Part shown: positions 36,696 through 44,958 of the stretch, piece after piece
How positions within the stretch are numbered: position 1 is the first letter of the stretch
How the letters are laid out: the number at the start of each line of letters is the position of its first letter
Origin: Mucilaginibacter sp. PPCGB 2223
GTDB lineage: Bacteria; Bacteroidota; Bacteroidia; Sphingobacteriales; Sphingobacteriaceae
Assembly (NCBI RefSeq): GCF_001705515.1
Contig: NZ_MDJS01000004.1
Span: 124,001-188,000 of the forward strand
Direction: 5' to 3'
DNA length: 64,000 bases
Notes under the pieces: model-generated
Databases searched by the model: none
What the model was told of the DNA's origin: nothing
The model's input: only the letters and a program-made list of their open reading frames with translations
Program-made: the position numbers and the translations under genes

Positions 36696-37892
36696 TTATT
36701 TTTGCATAAAGGCCACTGTACCGCCAACCCAGTCAAAATCCTGATTATAGCGCACCCCGATCATTTTACCACGGCTTAAACGGGCCAGGTTGATGGCGAG
36801 CGTGGGCCTTTCGTCGCCATTGGGCCACAGGTAAAGCAACCTTATTTCGGCTTTTACACCACCATCAGGCGCCTGTATAACCGGCTCGTAGTTTACCTTT
36901 TGCTGCAATATCCAGTTTTCGGGATCAGTTATAGCGTCAATATCATTTTGGGCTATGTCAATAATCACCCCCTGCCCGGCAAACGAGAACAGGGGTTTTA
37001 AAACATAGTTCTCCAGGTCGGCAGGCGTTTCCTCCAATTTATCCAAAAACCATGTTTTGGGTACATAAGTCCCTTTTAAAAAGGGCATGGTATATTTGCT
37101 GATACGGTAAAACCAGTTAGGGTGTGTTATCCATTCTACATCAAGCGGCTGCCGCACATCAACCACCTTAGCGAGCAGTGGGGCGTTGCCGGCGATCTCA
37201 TCAAATATCAGGCGGTTATAAATACGTTTGATCTGCTTCCACTCACCATCAACCTCATAGTATAACTTATCTCCGTGCTGCCGAAGGTTTTCGAGCGAAA
37301 CGATGCCGATGCCCAGGTATCTTTGGGTAATATAAAAATCGACATTGGTTTTTTGTTCATCAGTATTCACGTCCATCAGCACAACTTCATCCGGCCGGTG
37401 CGGACCAACGATCGTACGTCTTAGCAAATCGACGTAACCTTCCTTATTCAAACCACTAAAGTAAACCGTCCAGTCTTTGCCCGGAACTTCGAAGCTTTCT
37501 TCGTATTGTTCGCCCAACAGCGACTGGAAGCCAAATAACGATGGGAAGCCCTGCAGTTCGATCAGCTTGGGTACCAGTGTACCTTTCCCATCTTTGCAGA
37601 TACCAAAATCCAAAGCCAGAAAATGCGGATGGTCGTTCTCATTCGCCACTCTCCATTCGGCCGGGATGGCCCTTTCGGTCAATTGTTTAAAATCGGGGCG
37701 CATAATTACTTTGACGATATCATTGCCGGCGGCAATTAGCTTATCGCGAAAAGCATTATCGATAAATAGCGGCGTTTCGGCAATACGAAAAGTGATAGGG
37801 AACGGCGAATTTTTATCCATGTTCGCCAGGAACGCGGCATACTTTTCATCACTATAATGTTCGTTATAAGCTTTCCGTGCTAAAGGCACCAT
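36696..37892 (-). CDS. ATP-grasp-like ligase of the amidoligase cluster
   Basis: 398 residues. The C-terminal half carries ATP-grasp-like elements: ENYVLKPLFSFAGQGVIID (nucleotide-binding Lys and Gly loop), WILQQKVNYEPVIQ, AEIRLLYLW, and the metal-site-like INLARLSRG, FDWVGGTVAF. The N-terminal half (FRIAETPLFI, HFLALDFGICKDG, LIELQGFPSLFGFQS) looks like a substrate domain that precedes the ATP-grasp fold, as in glutathionylspermidine-synthase-like and permuted ATP-grasp enzymes. It would join a carboxylate to an amine with ATP. The gene starts 3 bp after the glutamine amidotransferase stop, so translation is tightly linked; function is inferred from fold and context. Last gene of the cluster. 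Confidence 0.65.
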   Translation of the reverse strand: MVPLARKAYNEHYSDEKYAAFLANMDKNSPFPITFRIAETPLFIDNAFRDKLIAAGNDIVKVIMRPDFKQLTERAIPAEWRVANENDHPHFLALDFGICKDGKGTLVPKLIELQGFPSLFGFQSLLGEQYEESFEVPGKDWTVYFSGLNKEGYVDLLRRTIVGPHRPDEVVLMDVNTDEQKTNVDFYITQRYLGIGIVSLENLRQHGDKLYYEVDGEWKQIKRIYNRLIFDEIAGNAPLLAKVVDVRQPLDVEWITHPNWFYRISKYTMPFLKGTYVPKTWFLDKLEETPADLENYVLKPLFSFAGQGVIIDIAQNDIDAITDPENWILQQKVNYEPVIQAPDGGVKAEIRLLYLWPNGDERPTLAINLARLSRGKMIGVRYNQDFDWVGGTVAFMQK

Positions 37893-37895
37893 AAA

Positions 37896-38729
37896 TTACG
37901 CCTCCTCTAAACTATGCAACGCCTGGTACAAAAAGTTGGGGATAATGGTATTATGGGTCAACAGTATCTGGTCGGGATTGTTTAGTTCGTTCAGCATATT
38001 GTCGTATTTTTTCTGCCCGTACTCTTCTATCATCGATTGCTTACGCTCCTCGTCGAGCATGTGTGCCCGCATACCGATGGGGTCGGCCTCGGGGTGAAAC
38101 TGCGTGCCAAAAAAATACTCGTTAAACCGTATGGCCATCATGGCACGGGGCAGGTCGATATGCGGGCGTTCTTTTTCGATAGCCAGCAACGTTGCGCCAA
38201 TTTCTCTGAATTTTTCCTCGTTGGGATGGATCACCTGCCATTCGCGCGAGTCGACCGCGAAGAAAGGATCGGCCAGGCCTTCGAACAGGAATTCGGACGC
38301 AGCGGCCCCTGTTTGATGAACAGGCATAATACCGAATGATTCGGACTGGCGCATATTCACCACACCCAACCCGTACCTGCGGCACATTAACTGGAAAGAG
38401 TGACAAACAAATAAAACGTGTTTTTTATTCAGGCTGCCGGAAGCGTTATGTACACTGATGGCGTCGATCAGTTCCCAATACAGGCGTTCCCATTCGGTAT
38501 CGGCGGTGTCGATCGGGCTGCCCGGGCCGCCGCTTGAAATATAAACATCAAAACTGGTATCCGGTATCTCATGCTTGGCGCGAAGATCAAATATCTGGTA
38601 CACCAGGTTAACCCGGTGTTGATTGCGGTACCGCTCTACCAGTTCAACAAAATTGCGCATGCCCTGGTTAGGGTAATTGTCGTATAAATCGATAATGGCA
38701 ACCTTTATTGCTGTTTTCTCTGTCTGCAT
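37896..38729 (-). CDS. Class I glutamine amidotransferase-like protein
   Basis: 277 residues. Triad residues are present: Cys109 in LFVCHSFQLM and His212/Glu214 in FGTQFHPEAD; the oxyanion strand reads YISSGGPGSP near residue 64. Class I amidotransferases hydrolyse glutamine and pass ammonia to a partner; alternatively members act as gamma-glutamyl peptide hydrolases. A C-terminal extension of about 55 residues (LNNPDQILLTHNTIIPNFLY) is beyond the usual domain. Position between two ligase genes suggests it supplies ammonia for amidation or cleaves a gamma-glutamyl intermediate. Separated from the upstream carboxylate-amine ligase by 149 bp that contain a REP hairpin. Confidence 0.85.
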   Translation of the reverse strand: MQTEKTAIKVAIIDLYDNYPNQGMRNFVELVERYRNQHRVNLVYQIFDLRAKHEIPDTSFDVYISSGGPGSPIDTADTEWERLYWELIDAISVHNASGSLNKKHVLFVCHSFQLMCRRYGLGVVNMRQSESFGIMPVHQTGAAASEFLFEGLADPFFAVDSREWQVIHPNEEKFREIGATLLAIEKERPHIDLPRAMMAIRFNEYFFGTQFHPEADPIGMRAHMLDEERKQSMIEEYGQKKYDNMLNELNNPDQILLTHNTIIPNFLYQALHSLEEA

Positions 38730-38789
38730 TGATCTCTCCGGGTCAGTTAGTTATGCGAAAATATGGATTAAAAATGGATTCTGCTCCAT

Positions 38790-38869
38790 GTCATTGCGAG
38801 GTACGAAGCAATCGCACACAGGCAAAGCCGATCTGCATAGCAAGAGATTGCTTCGTGCCTCGCAATGAC
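38790..38869. repeat. REP-like palindromic element
   Basis: Arms 38790-38813 and 38846-38869 are 24 nt each and pair throughout with a single G-U (left arm begins GTCATTGCGAGG, right arm ends CCTCGCAATGAC); loop 32 nt. Spurious open frames across it read SLRGTKQS, the usual mark of this Bacteroidota element. It lies between two genes of the amidoligase cluster. Confidence 0.85.
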
Positions 38870-38878
38870 AATAATGTC

Positions 38879-39976
38879 TCACGTTCCAACCAACGTTTGC
38901 GATGTAATATAATCCACCACATCGGTAAAGCTTTGCCGCTGGTTATATATGGCCAGTTGCCTGTCGGCGCCGGTGCCCTGCTCCAGTATGTTGTGTACGT
39001 ATTCCAAATCTTTGCGGCAACCCAGGTCATCAACCACATCGTCCACAAAATCCAGCAATTCTAAAACCAGGGCGCGGGTATTTACTTCGAGCTGCTTGCC
39101 AAAATCGATCATCTTACCATCGATACCGTAGCGCGCCGCCCGCCATTTGTTTTCGTTAATGAGCGCCCGGCTGTAGGTAATAAAATTCATGTTTTGCTGG
39201 CGGAGTTTGTACAGCTTGGCGCACAGGCATTGAAACAAAGCCACGAAAGCCATGGTTTCATCGATCAGCATGGGGCAGTCGCAAATGCGGAACTCGATGG
39301 TTTCGAAAAAAGGGTGCACACGGATATCCCACCAGATTTTTTTGGCATTATCAATACAATTGGTTTTTACCAGCAGTTTGATGTAGCTATCGTACTCCTC
39401 GATGCTGCTGAAATAATCAGGTATGCCCGTACGCGGGAACTTATCAAAAACCTTGGTGCGAAATGATTTAAAGCCCGTGTTACGGCCTTCCCAAAACGGC
39501 GAATTGGTGGAGAGCGCGTACACGTGCGGCAAAAAATAACGTACCTGGTTAGCGATGTTGATCGCCATCTCGCGCGACTGGATACCTACATGCACATGCA
39601 AACCGAAAATAAGGTTGGAGCGGGCCGCTTCCTGCATCTCGTCTACAATCTCGAAGTATCTCGGATGATCGGTGATGAGCTGGTGCTGCCAGTGCGAAAA
39701 AGGGTGCGTGCCCGCCGCGCCTATGCGCAGGCCGATATCGCCGGCCAGGCCGGCTACAGTGCGGCGCAGCTTGGTTACCTCTGCACGTGCTTCATCGGTA
39801 TCGCGGCAAATATGTGTACCTACTTCTACCACTGCCTGGTGCATTTCGGCCTTCACCTGGTCCTCGTGTATTTTTTGTGCCGCATCGACAATTTTCTGCT
39901 CGTGCGACCGCAGTTCCCGGCTCACCGGGTCGATCACCATAAACTCTTCTTCGACACCTAAGGTAAATTCGTTCAT
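38879..39976 (-). CDS. YbdK-type carboxylate-amine ligase (GCS2 family)
   Basis: 365 residues, normal for the family. It opens with FTLGVEEEFMVIDPVSRELR and has AEMHQAVVEVGTHIC near residue 43, IGAAGTHPFSHWQH near 80, FGLHVHVGIQSREMAI near 122, and FRICDCPMLIDETMAF near 230. GCS2 enzymes share the glutamine-synthetase-like fold and form gamma-glutamyl or similar amide bonds with ATP. YbdK itself has weak glutamate-cysteine ligase activity; here the neighbours argue for a dedicated peptide-like product. About 40 bp separate it from the upstream ATP-grasp gene. Confidence 0.92.
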   Translation of the reverse strand: MNEFTLGVEEEFMVIDPVSRELRSHEQKIVDAAQKIHEDQVKAEMHQAVVEVGTHICRDTDEARAEVTKLRRTVAGLAGDIGLRIGAAGTHPFSHWQHQLITDHPRYFEIVDEMQEAARSNLIFGLHVHVGIQSREMAINIANQVRYFLPHVYALSTNSPFWEGRNTGFKSFRTKVFDKFPRTGIPDYFSSIEEYDSYIKLLVKTNCIDNAKKIWWDIRVHPFFETIEFRICDCPMLIDETMAFVALFQCLCAKLYKLRQQNMNFITYSRALINENKWRAARYGIDGKMIDFGKQLEVNTRALVLELLDFVDDVVDDLGCRKDLEYVHNILEQGTGADRQLAIYNQRQSFTDVVDYITSQTLVGT

Positions 39977-40017
39977 TGTTAATTGGGGTTAATCAATGTT
40001 ACATCATGCCAGTCTTT

Positions 40018-41049
40018 TTATTTTTTAGTTATAGCTTTCTTCGGCTTCACTTCTTTAGCAGATGCTTTTGCCGGCATTTTTTTAGGAGCAGCAGCTACCA
40101 ACGGCGTCGCGCTAACAGCCGATTTGATAAACTGTCCCCAGGTCAAATTATCGCGATCGGGCTTTTGGGCCTTTGCACGTTCGATGGCATAACTGGCCGC
40201 CGTCTCCACCACCCAATCAAAATTGGCCTGGCCAACGCTGTTCACATCGGCATCGGGTGCGGGGTTGCAAAAATCGATAGCGTAAGGTATGCCATTACGT
40301 ACAGCAAACTCAACGGTGTTAAAATCGTAGCCTAAATATTGGTTCAGTTGGATCACATATTTGCTCACCTGGTCGAGCAGTTTTTTTGCGGCGGGCGCTT
40401 TGCCGTGCTCATAACGCAGGTGGTGCGGGTTGCGCGGCTCGTACTGCATAATGCGCACATGCTTGCCGCCTATGCAATAGCAGCGGAAATAATCGTCGAA
40501 AACAACCTCTTCCTGCAGCATCATTACGTATTGTTTGGTCTGATCGTATTTATCAAAAAAATCGTCGGCATCGTGCAGTTTATACACTTCCTTCCAGCCG
40601 CCGCCGTCAAAAGGTTTCATATACGCGGGGAAGCCCACATAATCGAATATGCCCTGCCAATCCAGCGGGTATGCCAGGTTGCGGAAGGACAGATCGGAAG
40701 TATCGTCGGGCAGCTCTTTTGATGGCAGGATAACCGTTTTAGGCACTGGAACACCGATCTTAACCGCGAGGGCATTATTAAAAAACTTTTCATCCGCGCT
40801 CCACCAAAACGGATTGTTGATGACCGCTGTGCCGCATATAGCTGCGTTTTTTAAAGCAGCCCGGTAAAAAGGCACATCCTGCGAAATGCGATCGATGATC
40901 ACAGCATAATCCAGCGGCTCGGCCTGTGCCACCTTGTTAATGCTCACAAACTCCGCCGTGATACCTTTTTCGTTCTTATTTTTTACCGCCTCAACAAATG
41001 CCTGCGGGAACGTGTTCTCCTGTCCGAATAAAATGCCGATCTTTTTCAT
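40018..41049 (-). CDS. ATP-grasp ligase, D-Ala-D-Ala-ligase-like
   Basis: 343 residues. ATP-grasp elements: PAYMKPFDGGGWKEVYKLHD near residue 140, MMLQEEVVFDDYFRCYCIGG near 175, and the metal-binding FNTVEFAVRNGIPYAIDFCN, PAPDADVNS near 245. The N-terminal KKIGILFGQENTFPQAFVEA is a preATP-grasp Rossmann-like start. The last 30 residues are a Lys/Ala/Pro-rich tail (KKMPAKASAKEVKPKKAITK) of the kind that binds nucleic acid or is simply disordered. It would ligate an acyl substrate to an amine; the substrate is unknown. It sits 10 bp after the esterase gene and before the GCS2 gene. Confidence 0.88.
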   Translation of the reverse strand: MKKIGILFGQENTFPQAFVEAVKNKNEKGITAEFVSINKVAQAEPLDYAVIIDRISQDVPFYRAALKNAAICGTAVINNPFWWSADEKFFNNALAVKIGVPVPKTVILPSKELPDDTSDLSFRNLAYPLDWQGIFDYVGFPAYMKPFDGGGWKEVYKLHDADDFFDKYDQTKQYVMMLQEEVVFDDYFRCYCIGGKHVRIMQYEPRNPHHLRYEHGKAPAAKKLLDQVSKYVIQLNQYLGYDFNTVEFAVRNGIPYAIDFCNPAPDADVNSVGQANFDWVVETAASYAIERAKAQKPDRDNLTWGQFIKSAVSATPLVAAAPKKMPAKASAKEVKPKKAITKK

Positions 41050-41059
41050 ATGATGGTAT

Positions 41060-41767
41060 CTACTTTATAGTTGATAAATAATGCGGGAATATCTCGCGCC
41101 AGGCGGGCCAGTCGTGCTCGGCACTGGGCCTGATATCCAGCCAATGGTTAATATCCTTTTGCCTTAAAATGTTTGACAGGGCAATGTTTTCGCCTTTGCA
41201 AAAGTCGTTCTCTCCGGTACCCAGTATAATGTTCATCTTCCATAGTTCGGCGTTGCCGGCGCCCGGCAAATAATCGGGCGGGTTATTGTAAAATATCTCG
41301 TCGCTGTAAAAGCCGTCGGTAAACTGTTTGATGTTGAACGCCCCGCCCATCGAGAACATATGCGCCACTTTTTCGGGATGTTTAAAGGCGAAGTTAGCGG
41401 CATGGTATCCGCCAAAGCTGCAGCCGGCTACAGCAATGCGGTGCACACCGGTTTCATAACTGGCCCAGGGCGCCAGTTCTTCGTTCAGCATGCGGTCGTA
41501 AGCTTCGTGGGTACGGGCACGGTCGGACGGGTGTATCCCCTTATTATACCAGCTCTGCTCGTCGATGCTATCGATACAGTAGATCTTCACCAGGCCCTGG
41601 TCAACAAACCAGGCAACGCTATCCAGTAAACCAAAATCCTTGTTCTGGTAATAACGCCCCATCGAAGTGGGGAACAGGATAACCGGATAACCCCGGTCGC
41701 CAAAGATCAGCATATCCAGATTGCGGCTCAGGCAGCGCGAGTACCAACGTTTATATTCTTCTATCAA
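41060..41767 (-). CDS. Alpha/beta hydrolase (esterase family) of the amidoligase cluster
   Basis: 235 residues. The start is a TTG at 41767: an in-frame stop lies three codons upstream and the next ATG would remove the conserved first strand. Contents: DRGYPVILFPTSMGRYYQN near residue 24 (oxyanion region), nucleophile elbow AVAGCSFGGYHAANFAF near 115, acid/His region GENDFCKGEN and SAEHDWPAWREIFPHYL at the end. It belongs to the esterase/S-formylglutathione-hydrolase-like group (PF00756). In this cluster it may release or trim the ligase product; that is inference. First gene of the minus-strand cluster. Confidence 0.85.
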   Translation of the reverse strand: MIEEYKRWYSRCLSRNLDMLIFGDRGYPVILFPTSMGRYYQNKDFGLLDSVAWFVDQGLVKIYCIDSIDEQSWYNKGIHPSDRARTHEAYDRMLNEELAPWASYETGVHRIAVAGCSFGGYHAANFAFKHPEKVAHMFSMGGAFNIKQFTDGFYSDEIFYNNPPDYLPGAGNAELWKMNIILGTGENDFCKGENIALSNILRQKDINHWLDIRPSAEHDWPAWREIFPHYLSTIK

Positions 41768-41879
41768 TGCCGATTAATTTACTGTAAGATAGCGCGATAG
41801 TTTTAAAACTGCAAACTAAATTGGCAGCATATGCCGTTTTATTATCTTCGTGACCGTAACCTGCTCGCAACGATATACC

Positions 41880-42449
41880 ATGCTTCACCAGTTGATTAAA
41901 CCTGCTCTTGTTATTTTCAGCCTGGCTTTGCCATTGTGGATTATTTTGAGGCTGATTATAAATGGCTATAAAAAACAGCAGGTATCGCCGGGCCGGGAGT
42001 TTTTGCTGTTTGTTTGCTATGTATACTTTATTGGTATTCTGCTGCTAACGGTAGTACCTATACCGATGACAAGGCACCCTACACCCAAGCTCGACCGCAT
42101 TAACTTTGTGCCGGTAGTTCACACGTTTAGGGAATTCGTGGCGACATTTTCGCGCGGCAGGAGTTTTATGAAGATACTTGCGTTGGAAAACGTACTGGGC
42201 AATATTGTTTTATTTTTCCCTTTAGGCGTGCTTTTGCCACTGATTTCGCCCAGGCTGTGTTCATTTAAACAGATTTTGCTCATTGCCTTCCTCGCATCCA
42301 CGGCAATCGAGTTCATCCAGTTCATCTCGCAGCATTTCGGTAATTACCGGTCTGTCGATATCGACGATGTTATCCTGAATACCCTTGGCGCGGTTTTAGG
42401 GTTCGTAATTGCCGGCAAACCGCTGGCCCGAAACAATAATTGGCCATAA
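41880..42449 (+). CDS. VanZ family membrane protein
   Basis: 189 residues from the ATG at 41880 (a longer frame from 41850 begins in the intergenic region). Four transmembrane segments. The VanZ signature region is LENVLGNIVLFFPLGVLLPL and FIQFISQHFGNYRSVDIDDV followed by ILNTLGAVLGF. VanZ-like proteins are associated with teicoplanin resistance in enterococci, but most homologues are of unknown function. Not linked to other resistance genes here. Confidence 0.88.
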   Translation: MLHQLIKPALVIFSLALPLWIILRLIINGYKKQQVSPGREFLLFVCYVYFIGILLLTVVPIPMTRHPTPKLDRINFVPVVHTFREFVATFSRGRSFMKILALENVLGNIVLFFPLGVLLPLISPRLCSFKQILLIAFLASTAIEFIQFISQHFGNYRSVDIDDVILNTLGAVLGFVIAGKPLARNNNWP

Positions 42450-42486
42450 ACCGTAAACAGCCGCTTTAATTTTACCAGGATAACCC

Positions 42487-42494
42487 TACATTTG
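42487..42494 (+). promoter_or_regulatory. -7 element before the esterase gene at 42515
   Basis: TACATTTG fits TAnnTTTG, 20 bp before the start codon; a TTT replaces TTG about 19 bp upstream. Confidence 0.5.
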
Positions 42495-42514
42495 TAGCCT
42501 TAATTTTATTTTTG

Positions 42515-43327
42515 ATGTTGCGTACCGCCGAGATGACCGTTGCTAAGGAAAGCCTGCTGATCAAATCCGAAATACTGAAACGTGAGGTGGCCATCACCTT
42601 GCTGATTCCTGATGATTATAATTTTGCCGAGCCATTGAATTTGCTGTTGCTGAATGACGGGCAGGAAACCGAAAATCTGTCGTTGAGCAAAACTCTCGAA
42701 AATTTATACCAGGCCAATAAGATTAAACCGGTTGTGGCAGCTGCCATACATGCCGGCGACGAACGTTTGCTGGAATACGGCATTGCCGGCATTCCCGATT
42801 TTAAGGGCCGGGGCGCCAAAGCAGAATTGTATACCGGGTTTATCCTCGATGAACTGCTGCCCCAGCTTTATCTGCACACTTCGGTAAAGGCTTTTAATAA
42901 GATCGCTTTCGCAGGTTTTTCGCTCGGTGGCCTAACCGCCTTGGATATTGCCTGGAACCACAGCGATATATTCGGCAAGGTTGGCGTGTTCTCCGGATCG
43001 CTCTGGTGGCGCAGCAAAGCGCTGAACGAGGGGTATACAGACGCCGACCGGATTATGCACCGCGTTATCCGCGAAAGCAAAAACAAACCGGCACTCAAAT
43101 TCTGGCTGCAGACCGGCACGCTCGATGAGACTGCCGACCGTAACCATAACGGCATCATCGATTCGATTGACGACACCATCGACCTGATTAAAGAGCTGGA
43201 AGCCAAAGGTTATAACCGCCCTGCCGACATACAATACCTCGAGGTAGTTGGCGGCAGGCACGATATGCCTACCTGGGCCAAAGCCATGCCTAAATTTTTA
43301 ACCTGGGCCTTTGGCAAACAGGCTTAA
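42515..43327 (+). CDS. Alpha/beta hydrolase, esterase family, with Ca-loop-like insert
   Basis: 270 residues from the ATG at 42515 (42533 is also possible). Strand region VAITLLIPDDYNFAEPLNLL, then nucleophile elbow IAFAGFSLGGLTALDIAW near residue 135 and a late GGRHDMPTWAKAMPKF carrying the catalytic His. An insertion near residue 210 (DRNHNGIIDSIDDTIDLI) has the D-x-N-x-N-G-x-I-D spacing of an EF-hand or dockerin-type calcium loop. No signal peptide, so cytoplasmic. Substrate unknown; related to enterochelin-esterase and esterase D groups. The end overlaps the convergent beta-barrel gene by 4 bp. Confidence 0.85.
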   Translation: MLRTAEMTVAKESLLIKSEILKREVAITLLIPDDYNFAEPLNLLLLNDGQETENLSLSKTLENLYQANKIKPVVAAAIHAGDERLLEYGIAGIPDFKGRGAKAELYTGFILDELLPQLYLHTSVKAFNKIAFAGFSLGGLTALDIAWNHSDIFGKVGVFSGSLWWRSKALNEGYTDADRIMHRVIRESKNKPALKFWLQTGTLDETADRNHNGIIDSIDDTIDLIKELEAKGYNRPADIQYLEVVGGRHDMPTWAKAMPKFLTWAFGKQA

Positions 43328-44232
43328 AACTTAAAGGATACGCCAACAGAAAAATAAAATATGCTCGAACGGAAAGGCTGGCTGGCTTCGATCGTTTTGG
43401 TGATCGCCTGTTCGGCCGGAGTGCCCTTTGGTAAACTATCCTGTGCAAAGGCATAAGTGGGCACAAAGCTCAAAACTAAACCGCCTGTTTTATATTCTAT
43501 CGGTGCAGTAAGTTCGTAGTCGAGTAAGACGAACTGGCCTAAAGCGCTATAATAGTTGTTGTAAGCGGCATTGGCGGCTGCAGCACCTTTCTTCGTTAAC
43601 CGGCCCTTACGCTCCAGGTAGCTGGCATAAAAGTTTTGCGAACCTGCGTTCAAACCCGCTTCAGGACTGATAAGCAGCAGATCGTCATCGCCAAAAATAC
43701 CATCAATCGCAAAATCGTGCGAGATATTGGGGTTGATGCCAAAGTCGCCGCCTGCACCGCCGTTTTTGCCAAAACTATAGTTGACACTCAATGCAGGAGT
43801 AATGACATCGGCAATATCGTAATCCACATATGCATTAAAAATGCTGCTTACCGACGACGATACCTGTGTGCTGTTACTATTGTAAAACATTTTGGTGAAC
43901 GACGCTCCGCCTTCAAGATCATCGGTGAACGAATGATCATAACCGGCTTCGAGGCTGCCGCCGTCGAGCTTATTGTTTTTACGGTTAGTGACAAAATCCA
44001 TACTGCCCGAAAAATAAATACCCGATTTAAAGGTGTAGGTAATTTTAGGCGAGACGGACGGAGTAGTGATGGTATCTGCCCGGCCCAGGTAAACTCCGTT
44101 ATTGGTATAGCTGACGCCAATTTTAAGAGATGATTTTGGCGGAGCGACGGATCCGGTATCGGTCTGGGCAGACGCGTACGCAAACGAAAAGATGAGCGCC
44201 AGCAAGGGCAGGGGTTTAAATATAGTTTTCAT
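43324..44232 (-). CDS. Outer-membrane beta-barrel-like protein
   Basis: 302 residues. The signal peptide ends near residue 22 (SFAYASA). The mature part alternates polar and aromatic residues in strands with short turns (IGVSYTNNGVYLG, YTFKSGIYFSGSMDFV, NAYVDYDIADVITPALSVNY) and the last residue is Phe (FSVGVSFKF), typical of an outer-membrane barrel insertion signal. About 12 strands seem likely. No substrate can be inferred. Divergent from the gene at 44394. Confidence 0.8.
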   Translation of the reverse strand: MKTIFKPLPLLALIFSFAYASAQTDTGSVAPPKSSLKIGVSYTNNGVYLGRADTITTPSVSPKITYTFKSGIYFSGSMDFVTNRKNNKLDGGSLEAGYDHSFTDDLEGGASFTKMFYNSNSTQVSSSVSSIFNAYVDYDIADVITPALSVNYSFGKNGGAGGDFGINPNISHDFAIDGIFGDDDLLLISPEAGLNAGSQNFYASYLERKGRLTKKGAAAANAAYNNYYSALGQFVLLDYELTAPIEYKTGGLVLSFVPTYAFAQDSLPKGTPAEQAITKTIEASQPFRSSIFYFSVGVSFKF

Positions 44233-44393
44233 TGTTAATCAGGTTTAGTCAAAGGTGCTATTAAGCCCTAAGACTATAGGCGAATGTAAAAGTTTAGTTA
44301 CGAAATATTTATATTTTTTTATTAAACTCTGCTTAAACGCCCCGGTCATAAGGTCATTAATTTGTTATTAACCATTTAATTAAAAACTTGATT

Positions 44394-44888
44394 ATGAAAG
44401 CTTTAAATCTGTTAACAGCAGCGTTATTAAGCACAACCGCTGTATTTGCTCAAGCAACAACCCCAGCTACCAAAGCACAAATGAAAGATCTGCGCCAGGA
44501 TATACGCGCCAAAAACAACGATAAGGCCGCAGCCGAAAAAGACATCAGGAAGGGCGACTATGCCGACGCCAAAACCGAGATCAACGCTGCCAAAACCGAA
44601 CGTGCAGACATTAAAACCGATGCTGCCGCTTTAAAAAGCGAAGGCGTGGCCCACCCGGTAGCTAAAGCCGGTGCGCAGGTAAAGGCTATTGACGAAAAAA
44701 AGGTTCGCACCGATGAGAAAGACCTCCGTGCCGATAAAAAAGCAGCGGCAGCCGATGTAAAGAAAGGCGACTATGCTGACGCCAAAACTGAAGTTAAAGA
44801 TGCCAAAGCAGACAGAAAAGACCTTAAACAGGATGTACGAACAGCGAAGCGCGATGGGATAAAACATCCTGTACGGAGAGCTCGTTGA
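44394..44888 (+). CDS. Secreted K/D/A-rich repeat protein
   Basis: 164 residues from the ATG at 44394 (TTG at 44388 in frame). The signal peptide is MKALNLLTAALLSTTAVFA. The mature protein is almost only Ala, Lys, Asp, Glu, Arg and Thr and is helical or coiled. It has an internal duplication: RKGDYADAKTEINAAKTER with HPVAKAG, and about 60 residues later KKGDYADAKTEVKDAKADRK with HPVRRAR. Such highly charged small periplasmic proteins may act as chaperones or shield the envelope under stress; no function is established. Ends at a strong terminator. Confidence 0.78.
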   Translation: MKALNLLTAALLSTTAVFAQATTPATKAQMKDLRQDIRAKNNDKAAAEKDIRKGDYADAKTEINAAKTERADIKTDAAALKSEGVAHPVAKAGAQVKAIDEKKVRTDEKDLRADKKAAAADVKKGDYADAKTEVKDAKADRKDLKQDVRTAKRDGIKHPVRRAR

Positions 44889-44914
44889 TCTTAAGGGATT
44901 GGGCGATGAGCACA

Positions 44915-44949
44915 GGCCGCCGGGATTTTGACCCGGCGGCCTTATTTTT
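44915..44949 (+). terminator. Strong intrinsic terminator
   Basis: A perfect 10-bp GC-rich stem, GGCCGCCGGG (44915-44924) / CCCGGCGGCC (44932-44941), 7-nt loop, then TTATTTTTA. It is 26 bp past the stop of the K/D/A-rich gene and just before the end of the convergent DUF4251 gene. Confidence 0.9.
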
Positions 44950-44958
44950 ATCGGTTAT

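Noticed and set aside
38677..39048. Frames reading SLRGTKQS on both strands
   Set aside because: They cross the palindrome at 38790-38869 and the start of the carboxylate-amine ligase gene; both are translations of the repeat.
43636..44133. 165-codon plus-strand frame opposite the beta-barrel gene
   Set aside because: Antisense to a gene with signal peptide and barrel pattern; composition is that of a shadow frame.
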